From Catenulispora sp. MAP5-51 (GTDB lineage Bacteria; Actinomycetota; Actinomycetes; Streptomycetales; Catenulisporaceae): a stretch of 64,000 bases of DNA. Position 1 is the first letter of the stretch; the number at the start of each line of letters is the position of its first letter. Positions 8,579-18,380 of this stretch are shown here, in pieces. The translations under genes were made by a program, and so were the position numbers. Below the pieces are notes generated by a model. That model made no database searches and was not told the DNA's origin. It saw only the letters and a list, made by a program, of their open reading frames with translations. The DNA lies in the NCBI RefSeq assembly GCF_041261205.1, contig NZ_JBGCCH010000004.1, forward strand, positions 186,001 to 250,000, written 5' to 3'.

Positions 8579-11500
8579 ATGCAGAGCACGTATACGGGTG
8601 CGAAACTGGGCAAGCTCGATCAGGCGAAGGCCGACCTGCTGAGCCAGGCGGCCAGACCCGGCACCGATGCCGGGGGCGGCGCCTCGGCCGCGGTGCTGAT
8701 GCCGGCTAAAGGCGACGCCGCCATGGAGGCCTACCTCGACGAGTACTACCGCCACGCGGCTCCCGAGGACCTGATCGGCACCGCGGCCAAGGACATCCGC
8801 TCGGCGGCGCTGTCGCACGCGGCACTGGCCGCCTCGCGGCCGCAGGGCACGGCGAAGGTGCGCGTGCACACCCCGACTGTGGAGACCACCGGCTGGTCCA
8901 GCGGGCACACCGTGGTCGAGATCATCACCGACGACATGCCGTTCCTGGTGGACTCGGTGACCTCCGAGCTGTCCCGGCAGGACCGCGGCATCCACGTGAT
9001 CATCCACCCGGTCATGCACGTCCGTCGCGACCTGGTCGGCGACCTGCTGGAGATCATGGCCCCGGACCAGGACAAGTCCGGTCCGGACGTGACCGTCGAG
9101 TCCTGGATCCACATCGAGATCGACCGGCTGTCCGCGCGCGAGGACGCCGACGGCACGCGCTACGCCGAGATCGAGGGCGACCTGCAGCGGGTGCTGCGCG
9201 ACGTGCGCGAGGCGGTCGAGGACTGGCCGAAGATGCGGGCCACCGCGCTGTCCCTGGCCGAGGACCTGCACCCGGCTTCGGACCAGCAGAAGCCGCCGGT
9301 GCGCGGCGAGGAGCTGTCCGACGCCTCCGACCTGCTGCGCTGGCTGGCCGAGGACCACTTCGCGTTCCTGGGCTACCGCGAATACGACCTGACCACCGAC
9401 GACAACGGCGAGGAGACGCTGCGCGCCGTGCCCGGCACGGGCCTGGGCATCCTGCGCGGCGACCAGCCGATGTCGCAGAGCTTCTCCAAGCTCGGCCCGG
9501 ACGCCCGGGCCAAGGCCCGTGAGGCCCGGCTGCTGGTGCTGACCAAGGCCAACACCCGCTCCACCGTGCACCGCCCGGCCTACCTGGACTACGTCGGCGT
9601 GAAGAAGTTCGACGCCGAGGGCAACGTGGTCGGCGAGCGCCGCTTCCTGGGCCTGTTCGCCGCCCCCGCCTACACCGAGTCGGTGCTGCGCATCCCGGTG
9701 GTGCAGCGCAAGGTGCGCGCGGTGCTGGCCGAGTCCGGCTTCGACCAGAACTCCTTCTCCGGCAAGGAACTGCTCCAGATCCTGGAGACCTACCCGCGCG
9801 ACGAGCTGTTCCAGATCCCGACCCAGGAGCTGGCCGAGATCTCGATCGCGGTCTCGCAGCTGCAGGAGCGCCGCCGGCTGCGGCTGTTCCTGCGCAAGGA
9901 GGCCTACGGCCGGTTCTACTCGGCGCTGGTGTACCTGCCCCGCGACCGCTACGACACCGTGACCCGCCTGCACATGCAGGACATCCTGATGCACGAGCTG
10001 AACGGCGCGGTCATCGACTACACGGTGCGCAACACCGAGTCGGTGCTGACCCGTCTGCACTTCGTGGTGCGCGTCGCCCCGGGCACCGCGCTGGCCGACG
10101 CGGACGCGGATGCCATCGAGGCCAAGCTGGCCGCCGCCACCCGCACCTGGGACGACGACTTCGCCGACGCCCTGCTCGGCGACTTCGGCGAGGCGCAGGC
10201 CCGGGAGCTGCGCGAGGCCTACGGCGCGGCGCTGCCGGAGTCGTACAAGGCCGAGGAACGCCCGGAGATGGCCGTCGCCGACGTCAAGGTCCTGGAAGGG
10301 CTGAAGGCCTCCGGCGAGGGCAGCGCGGTGCGGCTGTACGAGGAGGTCGACTCGGCCCCGGGCGACCGCCGCTTCCGCATCTACCGCGTCGGCTCCTCGG
10401 TCTCGCTGGCCGAGGTGCTGCCGGTCTTCCAGCGCATGGGCGTCGAGGTCGTCGACGAGTTCCCCTACGACCTGGAGATCGACGCCCCGAACCAGCCCTA
10501 CTCGCGCATCTACGACTTCGGGCTGCGCTGCGACCCGGCCTCGATCGCCGAGTACGGCATGGACGAGGCCGCCCGCACCCGCTTCCAGGAGGCGTTCACC
10601 GCGATCTGGACCGGCCGGGCCGAGAATGACCGGTTCAACACCCTGGTCCCGCTGGCCGGCCTGACCTGGCGGCAGGTGGTGATCCTGCGCGCCTACGTGA
10701 AGTACCTGCGCCAGGGCGGCATGACCTCCAGCCAGGAGCTGGTGGAGACGGTGGTAGCGAACAACCGCCGCGTGGCCCGCCTGCTGGTGAAGCTGTTCGA
10801 GGCGAAGTTCTCCCCGGCGTACTCGCACGAGACGCCGGAGCTGTGGGAGAGCATCGTCGAGGAGATCGAGGGCGCGCTGGACAACGTGCAGTCCCTGGAC
10901 GAGGACCGCATCCTGCGCTCGCTGCTCAAGGTCATCCAGGCCACGCTGCGCACGAACTACTTCCAGACCGGCCCGGACGGCGAGCCGAAGACCTACGTGT
11001 CCTTCAAGCTGGACCCGCACGCCGTCCCGGACCTGCCGGCCCCGCTGCCCAAGTTCGAGATCTGGGTGTACTCCCCGCAGGTCGAGGGCGTGCACCTGCG
11101 CTTCGGCAAGGTGGCGCGCGGCGGCCTGCGCTGGTCCGACCGCCGCGAGGACTTCCGCACCGAGATCCTGGGCCTGGTCAAGGCACAGATGGTGAAGAAC
11201 TCGGTGATCGTGCCGGTCGGTTCCAAGGGCGGGTTCTACGCCAAGAACCTGCCGGACCCCTCGGTGGACCGCGACGCCTGGCTGGCCGAGGGCGTGTCCA
11301 GCTACAAGACCTTCATCAGCGGTCTGCTGGACATCACCGACAACCTGGTCTCCGGCGAGGTGGTGCCCCCGGCCGGCGTGGTGCGCCACGACGGCGACGA
11401 CACCTACCTGGTGGTGGCCGCCGACAAGGGCACCGCGACGTTCTCCGACATCGCCAACGGCCTGGCCATCGACTACGGGTTCTGGCTCGGCGACGCCTTC

Positions 11501-13549
11501 GCCTCCGGCGGCTCGGTGGGCTACGACCACAAGGGCATGGGCATCACGGCGCGCGGCGCCTGGGAGTCGGTGAAGCGCCACTTCCGCGAGCTCGGCGTGG
11601 ACTCCCAGAGCGAGGACTTCACCGCGGTCGGCGTCGGCGACATGTCCGGCGACGTGTTCGGCAACGGCATGCTGCTCTCCGAGCACATCCGGCTGGTCGC
11701 GGCCTTCGACCACCGTCACATCTTCCTGGACCCCGAGCCCGACGCGGCGGAGTCCTTCGCCGAGCGGCAGCGGATGTTCAACCTGCCGCGCTCCTCGTGG
11801 GGGGACTACGACACGAGCAAGATCAGCGCCGGCGGCGGCGTGTACCCGCGCGGCGCGAAGTCGGTCCCGGTCTCCCCGCAGGTGCGCCAGGCGCTGGGGC
11901 TGGAGTCCTCGGTCCTGCGGATGGCGCCGAACGACCTGCTCAACGCGATCCTGAAGGCGCCGGTCGACCTGTTCTGGAACGGCGGCATCGGCACCTACGT
12001 CAAGGCCTCCTCGCAGAGCCACGCCGAGGTCGGCGACAAGGCCAACGACGCGATCCGGATCGACGGCACCGACCTGCGCGCCCGGGTCGTGGGCGAGGGC
12101 GGCAACCTGGGCTTCACCCAGCTCGGCCGGATCGAGTACGCGACCTCCGGCGGCCCGGGCAACACCGGCGGCCGGATCAACACCGACGCCATCGACAACT
12201 CCGCGGGCGTGGACACCTCCGACCACGAGGTGAACATCAAGATCCTGCTGGACCAGGCGGTCCACGCCGGCGACCTGACGGTCAAGCAGCGCAACAAGGT
12301 CCTGGCCGAGCAGACCGACGAGGTCGCGCGCCTGGTCCTGCGCGACAACATCGACCAGAACATCGCGCTGGCCAACGCCCAGTGGCAGGCCCCGGAGCTG
12401 ATCGACGCGCACGGCCGGCTGATGCGCCGGCTGGTCAAGGACGGCCTGCTGGACCGCGAGCTGGAGTTCCTGCCGAACGACAAGCAGCTGGCCGACCGCC
12501 GCGCGGCCGGCCGCGGGCTGACCCAGCCCGAGCTCTCGGTGCTGCTGGCGTACGTGAAGATCGTCCTGGCCGACGAGCTGTTCGCCTCCTCGCTGCCGGA
12601 CGACCCGTACTACGTCGAGCGCCTGGCGAAGTACTTCCCGACGCCGCTGCGCCAGACCTACCGGGCCCTGATGGACTCGCACCCGCTGCGCCGCGAGATC
12701 ATCACCACCCAGGTGGTCAACGACCTGGTGAACGCCGCCGGCATCACCTTCGCCTTCCGCATGCGGGAGGAGTCGGGGGCCGCGGCCGACCAGATCGCCC
12801 GCGCCTACAGCGCCGCGAACGAGGTCTTCGACATGGGCGGCTACCTGACCGCCATCGAGGAGCTGGACAACAAGGTCTCGGCCGCGGTGCAGACGGCGAT
12901 GCGGATGGAGATCCGCCGGCTCACGCAGCGCGCCTCCCGCTGGTTCCTGCAGAACCGCAGGCACCCGCTGGACATCCCGGCGCAGATCGAGCAGCTGCGC
13001 GAGGGCGTCCGCGACATCGCCGCGCACCTGCCCAAGCTGCTCAAGGGCCCGCACCTGACCCGCTACCAGGAGCACCGCGAGGACCTGATCATCGCCGGCG
13101 TCCCCGGCGAGCTGGCCTCGGCGGTGGCCGGCATGCCGTCCATCTTCGGCGCGCTGGACATCGTGGAGACCGCCCGCGCGACCGACAAGCCGGTCCTGGA
13201 CGTCGCCGACGTCTACTTCGACCTGGCCGACCGCATGGGCATCGCGGCGATCCAGCAGAAGATCGTGGAGCTCCCGCGCCTGGACCGTTGGCAGACCATG
13301 GCCCGCGCGGCCCTGCGCGACGAGCTGTACGCCTCGCACGCCGGCCTGACCGCCGCGCTGCTGGCCTCCGGCGCCGAGGACGACACCCCGGAGCAGCGCT
13401 ACGAGGCCTGGCTGGACAAGGACCGCGCGGCGGTGGAGCGCTCGCGCACGGTGCTGGACGAGATCATGGCGACCGAGACCTACGACCTGGCGACGTTGTC
13501 GGTCGCCATGCGCACGATCAGCGCCATACTGCGGGCGACGTCGATGTAG
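8579..13549 (+). CDS. gdh: NAD-specific glutamate dehydrogenase, large 180-kDa class
   Basis: A 1656-aa enzyme that deaminates glutamate to 2-oxoglutarate. It is the length and layout of the NAD-GDH first described in Streptomyces clavuligerus. The N-terminal 700 residues hold the ACT-like regulatory modules. The catalytic domain carries VPVGSKGGFYAKN (substrate Lys region) near residue 880 and GVGDMSGDVFGNGML for NAD near 1018. The C-terminal 500 residues are helical (PELSVLLAYVKI). The upstream 150 bp is AT-richer and likely holds the promoter; the ribosome site before ATG 8579 is weak. A terminator follows. Confidence 0.96.
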   Translation: MQSTYTGAKLGKLDQAKADLLSQAARPGTDAGGGASAAVLMPAKGDAAMEAYLDEYYRHAAPEDLIGTAAKDIRSAALSHAALAASRPQGTAKVRVHTPTVETTGWSSGHTVVEIITDDMPFLVDSVTSELSRQDRGIHVIIHPVMHVRRDLVGDLLEIMAPDQDKSGPDVTVESWIHIEIDRLSAREDADGTRYAEIEGDLQRVLRDVREAVEDWPKMRATALSLAEDLHPASDQQKPPVRGEELSDASDLLRWLAEDHFAFLGYREYDLTTDDNGEETLRAVPGTGLGILRGDQPMSQSFSKLGPDARAKAREARLLVLTKANTRSTVHRPAYLDYVGVKKFDAEGNVVGERRFLGLFAAPAYTESVLRIPVVQRKVRAVLAESGFDQNSFSGKELLQILETYPRDELFQIPTQELAEISIAVSQLQERRRLRLFLRKEAYGRFYSALVYLPRDRYDTVTRLHMQDILMHELNGAVIDYTVRNTESVLTRLHFVVRVAPGTALADADADAIEAKLAAATRTWDDDFADALLGDFGEAQARELREAYGAALPESYKAEERPEMAVADVKVLEGLKASGEGSAVRLYEEVDSAPGDRRFRIYRVGSSVSLAEVLPVFQRMGVEVVDEFPYDLEIDAPNQPYSRIYDFGLRCDPASIAEYGMDEAARTRFQEAFTAIWTGRAENDRFNTLVPLAGLTWRQVVILRAYVKYLRQGGMTSSQELVETVVANNRRVARLLVKLFEAKFSPAYSHETPELWESIVEEIEGALDNVQSLDEDRILRSLLKVIQATLRTNYFQTGPDGEPKTYVSFKLDPHAVPDLPAPLPKFEIWVYSPQVEGVHLRFGKVARGGLRWSDRREDFRTEILGLVKAQMVKNSVIVPVGSKGGFYAKNLPDPSVDRDAWLAEGVSSYKTFISGLLDITDNLVSGEVVPPAGVVRHDGDDTYLVVAADKGTATFSDIANGLAIDYGFWLGDAFASGGSVGYDHKGMGITARGAWESVKRHFRELGVDSQSEDFTAVGVGDMSGDVFGNGMLLSEHIRLVAAFDHRHIFLDPEPDAAESFAERQRMFNLPRSSWGDYDTSKISAGGGVYPRGAKSVPVSPQVRQALGLESSVLRMAPNDLLNAILKAPVDLFWNGGIGTYVKASSQSHAEVGDKANDAIRIDGTDLRARVVGEGGNLGFTQLGRIEYATSGGPGNTGGRINTDAIDNSAGVDTSDHEVNIKILLDQAVHAGDLTVKQRNKVLAEQTDEVARLVLRDNIDQNIALANAQWQAPELIDAHGRLMRRLVKDGLLDRELEFLPNDKQLADRRAAGRGLTQPELSVLLAYVKIVLADELFASSLPDDPYYVERLAKYFPTPLRQTYRALMDSHPLRREIITTQVVNDLVNAAGITFAFRMREESGAAADQIARAYSAANEVFDMGGYLTAIEELDNKVSAAVQTAMRMEIRRLTQRASRWFLQNRRHPLDIPAQIEQLREGVRDIAAHLPKLLKGPHLTRYQEHREDLIIAGVPGELASAVAGMPSIFGALDIVETARATDKPVLDVADVYFDLADRMGIAAIQQKIVELPRLDRWQTMARAALRDELYASHAGLTAALLASGAEDDTPEQRYEAWLDKDRAAVERSRTVLDEIMATETYDLATLSVAMRTISAILRATSM

Positions 13550-13580
13550 TCGGCGATCTGTTCGCTCTGGGTACAGCGAG

Positions 13581-13611
13581 CGGCCGGGACGCGCGATGCG
13601 TGTCCCGGCCG
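13581..13611 (+). terminator. terminator after NAD-GDH
   Basis: CGGCCGGGACGCGC, loop GAT, GCGTGTCCCGGCCG: a 14-bp stem with one G-U pair, followed by CTTCGTGT, 30 bp after the glutamate dehydrogenase stop. Confidence 0.85.
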
Positions 13612-13663
13612 CTTCGTGTCCGCCGGAGTATCGTCGATCTCGACGAAGGGGGACGGGGGATTC

Positions 13664-14590
13664 GTGAACGCGGTGACTGCTGCGCGGTGGGCGGACTATG
13701 TCCGGACGAGCTGCTCGACGTGCAAACCCGGGCCGGATGGTACGTGGACCGGGGTGGGCTGGACGCTGATCGCCGTCGGGGCGGCTGTCTTGCTGCTCGG
13801 GGTGGGCATGCTGTGGTTCGAGGCGCGCTCGGGCACGGCCTCGGAACTGGAGCCGGAGGCGGAGCCAGGGCCGGAATCAGAGCCGGAGCCGGAGGCGAGT
13901 GAGCCGACGGCGGTCATGGACAAGGCTCAGCGAGAAGACCTCGAACGCCGGGCCGCGCAAGCCGTGCCGGACCAGCAGACGCCGGAGTCCGAGGAGGCGC
14001 CGGAGTCCGAGCAGGCGACGAAGTCCGGGCAGTCGGCGGGCGGCCCGGTCGTCGGGTTGGGCGTCGGCGCGGCTCTGATCGGCGTGATCATCATGGCGTT
14101 CTCTGCCTCCCGGGTCGAGGACGACAAGAGCCAACTGCGGCTGGCGGCCGCCAACGTGCTCTCGACAGCCGTCGACGGCCCGGCCATCTGCCGGGCGACC
14201 GCGGTCGTCGAGTCCGAGGATCTGCCGTCGTCGGATACCCAGTTCCTGCCGAACGCAGCGGACTGCGGCGCCTCGCCACGGAAGTACGCACAACAGCAGA
14301 ACTCGAGTCCAGCAGGCGTGTTCATCCCTGTCGAGTACGTCTTTTCGACGTCCTTCACCACGGACGGCGAGGTCACCGTCCACGACAAGCAGGACAACCG
14401 CTCGCTGTGCGTCACGGTGCCGGATACCGATGTCGCGGCCGCGACAGCGTCAGAGAACGAGACAGCGACAGCGACGAGCACCGACTCGGGCCCGATGCCG
14501 CTGTTCGACGACGTGACCGTCGACCCGGACCCGTACATCAAGGACGGCGCCTGCCCCGACGCGCCGGTGAGTTCTACGAACTCGCAGTGA
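13664..14590 (+). CDS. membrane protein of unknown function with two TM segments
   Basis: Not recognised. From GTG 13664 (GGGGGA just upstream) it is 308 aa. It has a short N-terminus with a CSTCKPG pair of cysteines, TM helix 1 (GWTLIAVGAAVLLLGVGMLWF), a cytoplasmic-looking loop of about 80 residues made of Glu/Pro repeats (ELEPEAEPGPESEPEPE) and TPESEEAPES, TM helix 2 (GLGVGAALIGVIIMAF), then an extracytoplasmic domain of about 150 residues with several cysteines and an acidic Thr/Ala-rich tail. Expression as a real gene is supported by its frame and codon use. Convergent with the ARPP-2-like gene. Confidence 0.7.
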   Translation: MNAVTAARWADYVRTSCSTCKPGPDGTWTGVGWTLIAVGAAVLLLGVGMLWFEARSGTASELEPEAEPGPESEPEPEASEPTAVMDKAQREDLERRAAQAVPDQQTPESEEAPESEQATKSGQSAGGPVVGLGVGAALIGVIIMAFSASRVEDDKSQLRLAAANVLSTAVDGPAICRATAVVESEDLPSSDTQFLPNAADCGASPRKYAQQQNSSPAGVFIPVEYVFSTSFTTDGEVTVHDKQDNRSLCVTVPDTDVAAATASENETATATSTDSGPMPLFDDVTVDPDPYIKDGACPDAPVSSTNSQ

Positions 14591-14597
14591 GCAGGCC

Positions 14598-15722
14598 CTA
14601 CCGCTTCTCCTTCTGCCGCAGCATCATCTCGAAGCCCGCGGCGCGGAGCCGTCCGCGCAGGTCCTCGGCGGTCGTCCCGATCGCTCCGGCCGCCGCCGAC
14701 AGCCGCCAGTCGTGCGAGGCGAGCAGCTCCAGCAGGTAGCCGCGCCGGATCTGCGCCTCCGAGAGCCGGAACGTCTTCAGGTAGGCGATCGCGCCGGCCC
14801 GGTCGGTGATCGCCTCCCCGATGTGGTTCTCCTCGCCCGGCTTGAAGCGCGGCCGGAAACGGACCAGGTCGAACTCACCCATCTGGTACCCGCGCTCCGC
14901 GGTGTAGTCGTGGTCCAGGAGCGCGTTCGCCATTACACGGTCGTTGAACTCCGCCCACATCGCGCTCTGCGCTTCGGCGGCGGACCGCAACTGGGCCAGG
15001 CTTTCGATGCCGTCGTCGGCGATGTCGACCCGGAACTCCTGGACCGCGAGCATCATGAGCGCGTACTGATAGATCATCTCGCCGAAGTGGTCCAGCACCA
15101 GCGTCGGATGCAGTTCTCGGTAGTCCTCCGGGTGTGGCACCGCGAACGCCGCCGCCAGCGCGTCGGCCGCGTACAGCAGCACGCCGCACTGCCCCTCATG
15201 GATCTCGAAGACCTTCAGCGCGTCCCGAAGCCCCGCCACCGCTGTGCCTCGGTACGAGGCCTCCACACGCGGCGACAGGCCATGCCGCAGCACCCGGTCC
15301 GACCATTCGCGCCAGGCGATGTCCGGTCCGCCGAAGTGCAGGGTGAGGTAGCCCTCGATGGCGAAGTGCAGCGGCAGGAAGCGTGCCCGCTGCTTGCCCA
15401 GCTTCTGCGTCATCCGGCGGTGGACCGGCATTGGCATGCCGCGCACGCTCCCGCGCTCGTCCACGATTTGCGTTCCGTACGCCGCCGACTGGCTGCTGTC
15501 GCCGCTGTCCCGGTTCCAGTCGGCGACGAAGCCGTGCGGGATGTAGGAGTAGTACGAGACCTTCGAGGTGAGCTTCACCTCGCTCCAGCGCGGCTCCTCG
15601 GAGTATGCGATCCTGTGCAGCCGCAGGCCTTCGACCGGCTTGTCGCGCAGCAGCGGCACCAGACGGAGCGCTCCCCACGTCTGCGAAGGCCCGGCCCGCA
15701 GGCCGATGAGATCAATCCGCAC
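14598..15722 (-). CDS. ARPP-2-domain-like protein with C-terminal Fis-type HTH
   Basis: A 374-aa protein resembling what is annotated in other actinomycetes as ARPP-2 domain protein (ARG/rhodanese-phosphatase-associated); this is from memory of the family. Recognisable stretches are SYYSYIPHGFVADW, FLPLHFAIEGYLTLHFGG, FEIHEGQCGVLLYAADALA and FKPGEENHIGEAITD. The last 50 residues (LSEAQIRRGYLLELLASHDW to FEMMLRQ) look like a Fis-type helix-turn-helix, with the shape R..YLLELLA..W.LS..A..IG. Its ATG lies inside the 3' end of the upstream vWA gene (11-nt overlap), so translation is coupled. Biochemical role is not known to me. Confidence 0.65.
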   Translation of the reverse strand: MRIDLIGLRAGPSQTWGALRLVPLLRDKPVEGLRLHRIAYSEEPRWSEVKLTSKVSYYSYIPHGFVADWNRDSGDSSQSAAYGTQIVDERGSVRGMPMPVHRRMTQKLGKQRARFLPLHFAIEGYLTLHFGGPDIAWREWSDRVLRHGLSPRVEASYRGTAVAGLRDALKVFEIHEGQCGVLLYAADALAAAFAVPHPEDYRELHPTLVLDHFGEMIYQYALMMLAVQEFRVDIADDGIESLAQLRSAAEAQSAMWAEFNDRVMANALLDHDYTAERGYQMGEFDLVRFRPRFKPGEENHIGEAITDRAGAIAYLKTFRLSEAQIRRGYLLELLASHDWRLSAAAGAIGTTAEDLRGRLRAAGFEMMLRQKEKR

Positions 15723-17136
15723 CGAGGAACCTCCGTACCCGGCCGTCGAGATAGGCCATCAGCTCCGGCAGCCCGACCCGGCCCTGCGCGAACTGCGCCA
15801 GCTCGGCCAGCAGCACCAGGTCCTCCGCATTGCGGATGCCGACCGACGGCACCAGCGGGCTCAGGGCCCGCACATCCAGCCCTTCGGCGTCGAACACCGG
15901 GTTGACGTGCACGATGTCCACGCGCTGCTCCGGGTCCAGCCGGGTGCGCCACACCCGCAGCACCTCGCCGGCGAGCCCGGGAGGGCTGTTGTCCCAGCCG
16001 TCGGAGACCACCACGATCCGCTCCGGCGAGGTCTCCAACGCGTCGAGCAGACGCGTCCCGAGCGGTGTCGCGCCACTCGGATACGCCAGCAGCGGATCGT
16101 CCCGCCCGGACAGCCACAGCGGCGTGTACTGACCCGGCGCGGCCAGCGCCTCCAGCAGGAAGTGCGTCGCCAGCGCCACGGCGAGCGGCCGGCGCCGCTT
16201 CACCGGCGAGCCGAAGGACGAGAAGCTGTCGTCGAGCACCGCCGTGACGCGACCCCATGTTCCGGTCAGGTCCCCGGCCTCGGCGCGGGCCCACCTGCGC
16301 ATGCCCGTCGTGAGCTCGGCACGCCGCGCGGCGCGCTCGTCCAGCGGCAAAGCCAGAATGCGGATCGCGAGCCGGGTCAGCCACGGTATCTGATCGGTCC
16401 CGCAGTACTTGGCGCTGCCTTCGAGAAGCGCGAGCGGGTCCACTGGTTCCCTGTCGGTGCGCAACTTCTCCAGAGGAGTCATCTGCTTGCCTATGCGCTC
16501 CAGGAAGACCTCACGCTTGATGCCGCGCTTAGCGGCGAAGCCCTCTGCGACCGTGTAGGGGAGCTTATAAAGAACGTTGCCGTCGTAGTGCGCCTGACGC
16601 CATGTCTCCAGGATCGGTGTCTTATAAGGCTTGCGCTGGAGCGGCCCGAACAAGAAGTCGCGCACTTCGTTGTCGCCGAGGTCTACGTGTGCGTGCTTCA
16701 GCCCGGCCTTGAAGCCGCTGCGGTACTTGACCGCGTGGTACGCCGGGTTGTCGAGGCCGGTGATCCAGTCCCGGATGATGGCGCGGGTCCGCCGATTGTT
16801 GACGCCGTCGCGCTGCAACGCCTTGAAGAGACGGAACACGCGCGGCGGGGGCAGCGTCAGCAGGGTCCGCGCTATAAGGCGTCCCTCTATAGCTTTCTGC
16901 TCTGCACTGATGTCCCGTACGTCGCCCAGCAGACCGCGTATAGCGAGCGCGGCGTTGTGGTCGTTGATGCCGAGCGCCAGTGTCGCGGCGTAGAGCTCGC
17001 GGTAATTGACGCGCATGTACTCGTGCAGGAAGTCCAGCGACATCGTCTGCTGTTCGGCGTCCTGCGAGAACTCCCGCTGCCCGGTGGAGGCGGTCGCCGC
17101 ATTGACGAACAGCAGCACGTCTTCCGCCGCCACCAC
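15712..17136 (-). CDS. helical-repeat protein with C-terminal vWA domain (TROVE-like?)
   Basis: 474 aa from GTG 17136. Residues 1-270 are predicted helical and rich in Arg and aromatic residues (LDFLHEYMRVNYRELYA, LYKLPYTVAEGFAAKRG). Residues about 270-474 form a von Willebrand A domain with a complete metal site: DDSFS (DxSxS), GATPLG (Thr) and VVVSDGWD (Asp). The architecture recalls TROVE/Ro60 proteins, which bind RNA; that link is inference. The 5' end is uncertain: the frame remains open to a TGA at 17248-17250 and reads PSPTGIKAYGRDVV just before GTG, but contains no earlier ATG/GTG/TTG. It forms an operon with the ARPP-2-like gene. Confidence 0.7.
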   Translation of the reverse strand: MVAAEDVLLFVNAATASTGQREFSQDAEQQTMSLDFLHEYMRVNYRELYAATLALGINDHNAALAIRGLLGDVRDISAEQKAIEGRLIARTLLTLPPPRVFRLFKALQRDGVNNRRTRAIIRDWITGLDNPAYHAVKYRSGFKAGLKHAHVDLGDNEVRDFLFGPLQRKPYKTPILETWRQAHYDGNVLYKLPYTVAEGFAAKRGIKREVFLERIGKQMTPLEKLRTDREPVDPLALLEGSAKYCGTDQIPWLTRLAIRILALPLDERAARRAELTTGMRRWARAEAGDLTGTWGRVTAVLDDSFSSFGSPVKRRRPLAVALATHFLLEALAAPGQYTPLWLSGRDDPLLAYPSGATPLGTRLLDALETSPERIVVVSDGWDNSPPGLAGEVLRVWRTRLDPEQRVDIVHVNPVFDAEGLDVRALSPLVPSVGIRNAEDLVLLAELAQFAQGRVGLPELMAYLDGRVRRFLGAD

Positions 17137-17330
17137 ATCGCGCCCATACGCCTTGATGCCGGTCGGGGAAGGAAGGCGCGAGCTGCGAATCGTTGCTCCA
17201 AAGGCAGGTTCCGGAAGTCGCGTCGCAAGTCCCGCGACCGGCGCGCCTCACGATACGCGAAAGGCAGTGCGGGACGCGTCGGCATTTTCGGCCGTCCTGT
17301 GCAGAGCCCGGATATGGAGCAGCTCGCGGG

Positions 17331-18380
17331 TCAGTTCTCGACGACGACAGCCGCCGGCTCCCCGCCCAACCGCGCGTCCAGCAGCCGCCGCAGCGAGTTC
17401 AGCCGCGCCGCGCCCGCATGTCCCTCGGCGACCCACGCGTCCAGCGCGCACTCCGGCGCCAGCGAGTCGTGCTGGCAGCCGCGCGGGCAGTTCTCCGTGC
17501 CCGCGGCGAGGTCCGGGAAGTGGTCGATCAGCCGGTTGACGTCCACGTGCGCCAGCCCGAACGAGCGCACGCCGGGCGTGTCGATCACCCAGCCGCCGCC
17601 CTTGCCCGGCAGCTCCAACGCCAGCGCCGAGGACGACGTGTGCCGCCCGCGCCCGGTCACCGCGTTCACCCGGCCGGTCGCCCGGCCCGCGGTCGGCACC
17701 AGCTTGTTCACCATGGTCGACTTGCCCACGCCCGAGGAGCCGACCAGGACCGAGGTCCGCCCGGCCAACCGCGCGGTGAGGTCCTTGTATCCCGAGCCGT
17801 TGGCCGAGACCACTATCGGGATGTCCAGCGGCCGGTACATCTCCAGGACGGCGTCCTCTTCCCACGCTATGACCAGGTCGGCCTTGGTCAGGCAGAGCAG
17901 CGGCTTCATGCCGGCGTCGTAGGCGGCGACCAGACAGCGGTCGATCATCCGGGGCTGCGGGTCCGGGTCGGTGAAGGAGGCGACGATCACCAGCTGGTCG
18001 GCGTTGGCCACCAGCACCCGCTCCACCGGGTCGGTGTCGTCGGCGGTGCGGCGCAGCACGGTCTGCCGGTCCTCGACCCGCACTATCCGGGCCAGCGCGT
18101 CCGGCGACCCGGACAGGTCCCCGACCAGGCCCACCCGGTCGCCGACCACTATCCGCTGCCGGCCCAGCTCGCGCGCCGTCATCGCGATCACGGTCCGGGG
18201 CTTCTTCTTGTCCGGCACCAGGCAGGTGTAGCGGCCGCGGTCGACGGTGATCACCATGCCGGTCGCCGCGTCCTCGTGCGCCGGCCGGCTCTTGGTCCGG
18301 GGCCGGCTGCCCTTGGGGTTGGCCCGGACCCGCACATCACTCTCGTCGTAGCTGTCGAGCTTCCGGCCGCCGCCCGCCAT
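17331..18380 (-). CDS. rsgA: ribosome small subunit-dependent GTPase A
   Basis: A circularly permuted GTPase acting in late 30S maturation. The 349-aa protein has an N-terminal OB-fold (TGMVITVDRGRYTCLV), then G4 CLTKADL before G1 GSSGVGKST, G2 region TGRGRHTSSS and G3 DTPGVRSFGL, and a C-terminal zinc motif CPRGCQHDSLAPEC. The ATG at 18380 shares a base with the aroA stop (TGATG), so the pair is translationally coupled. A longer upstream reading is out of frame with aroA and is rejected. Confidence 0.96.
   Translation of the reverse strand: MAGGGRKLDSYDESDVRVRANPKGSRPRTKSRPAHEDAATGMVITVDRGRYTCLVPDKKKPRTVIAMTARELGRQRIVVGDRVGLVGDLSGSPDALARIVRVEDRQTVLRRTADDTDPVERVLVANADQLVIVASFTDPDPQPRMIDRCLVAAYDAGMKPLLCLTKADLVIAWEEDAVLEMYRPLDIPIVVSANGSGYKDLTARLAGRTSVLVGSSGVGKSTMVNKLVPTAGRATGRVNAVTGRGRHTSSSALALELPGKGGGWVIDTPGVRSFGLAHVDVNRLIDHFPDLAAGTENCPRGCQHDSLAPECALDAWVAEGHAGAARLNSLRRLLDARLGGEPAAVVVEN

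Noticed and set aside
8540-13339. Very long open frame antisense to NAD-glutamate dehydrogenase, and similar long antisense frames at 3135-6374, 27899-32914, 37988-40057, 50958-55856 and 59207-61174
   Set aside because: Low-complexity Arg/Gly/Ala/His/Gln translations that mirror well-recognised genes on the other strand; a known effect of high third-position G+C.
17137-17330. Possible Y-RNA-like or tRNA-like gene next to the TROVE-like vWA gene
   Set aside because: A GGTTCC near 17208 was noted, but no acceptor stem or cloverleaf could be built around it.
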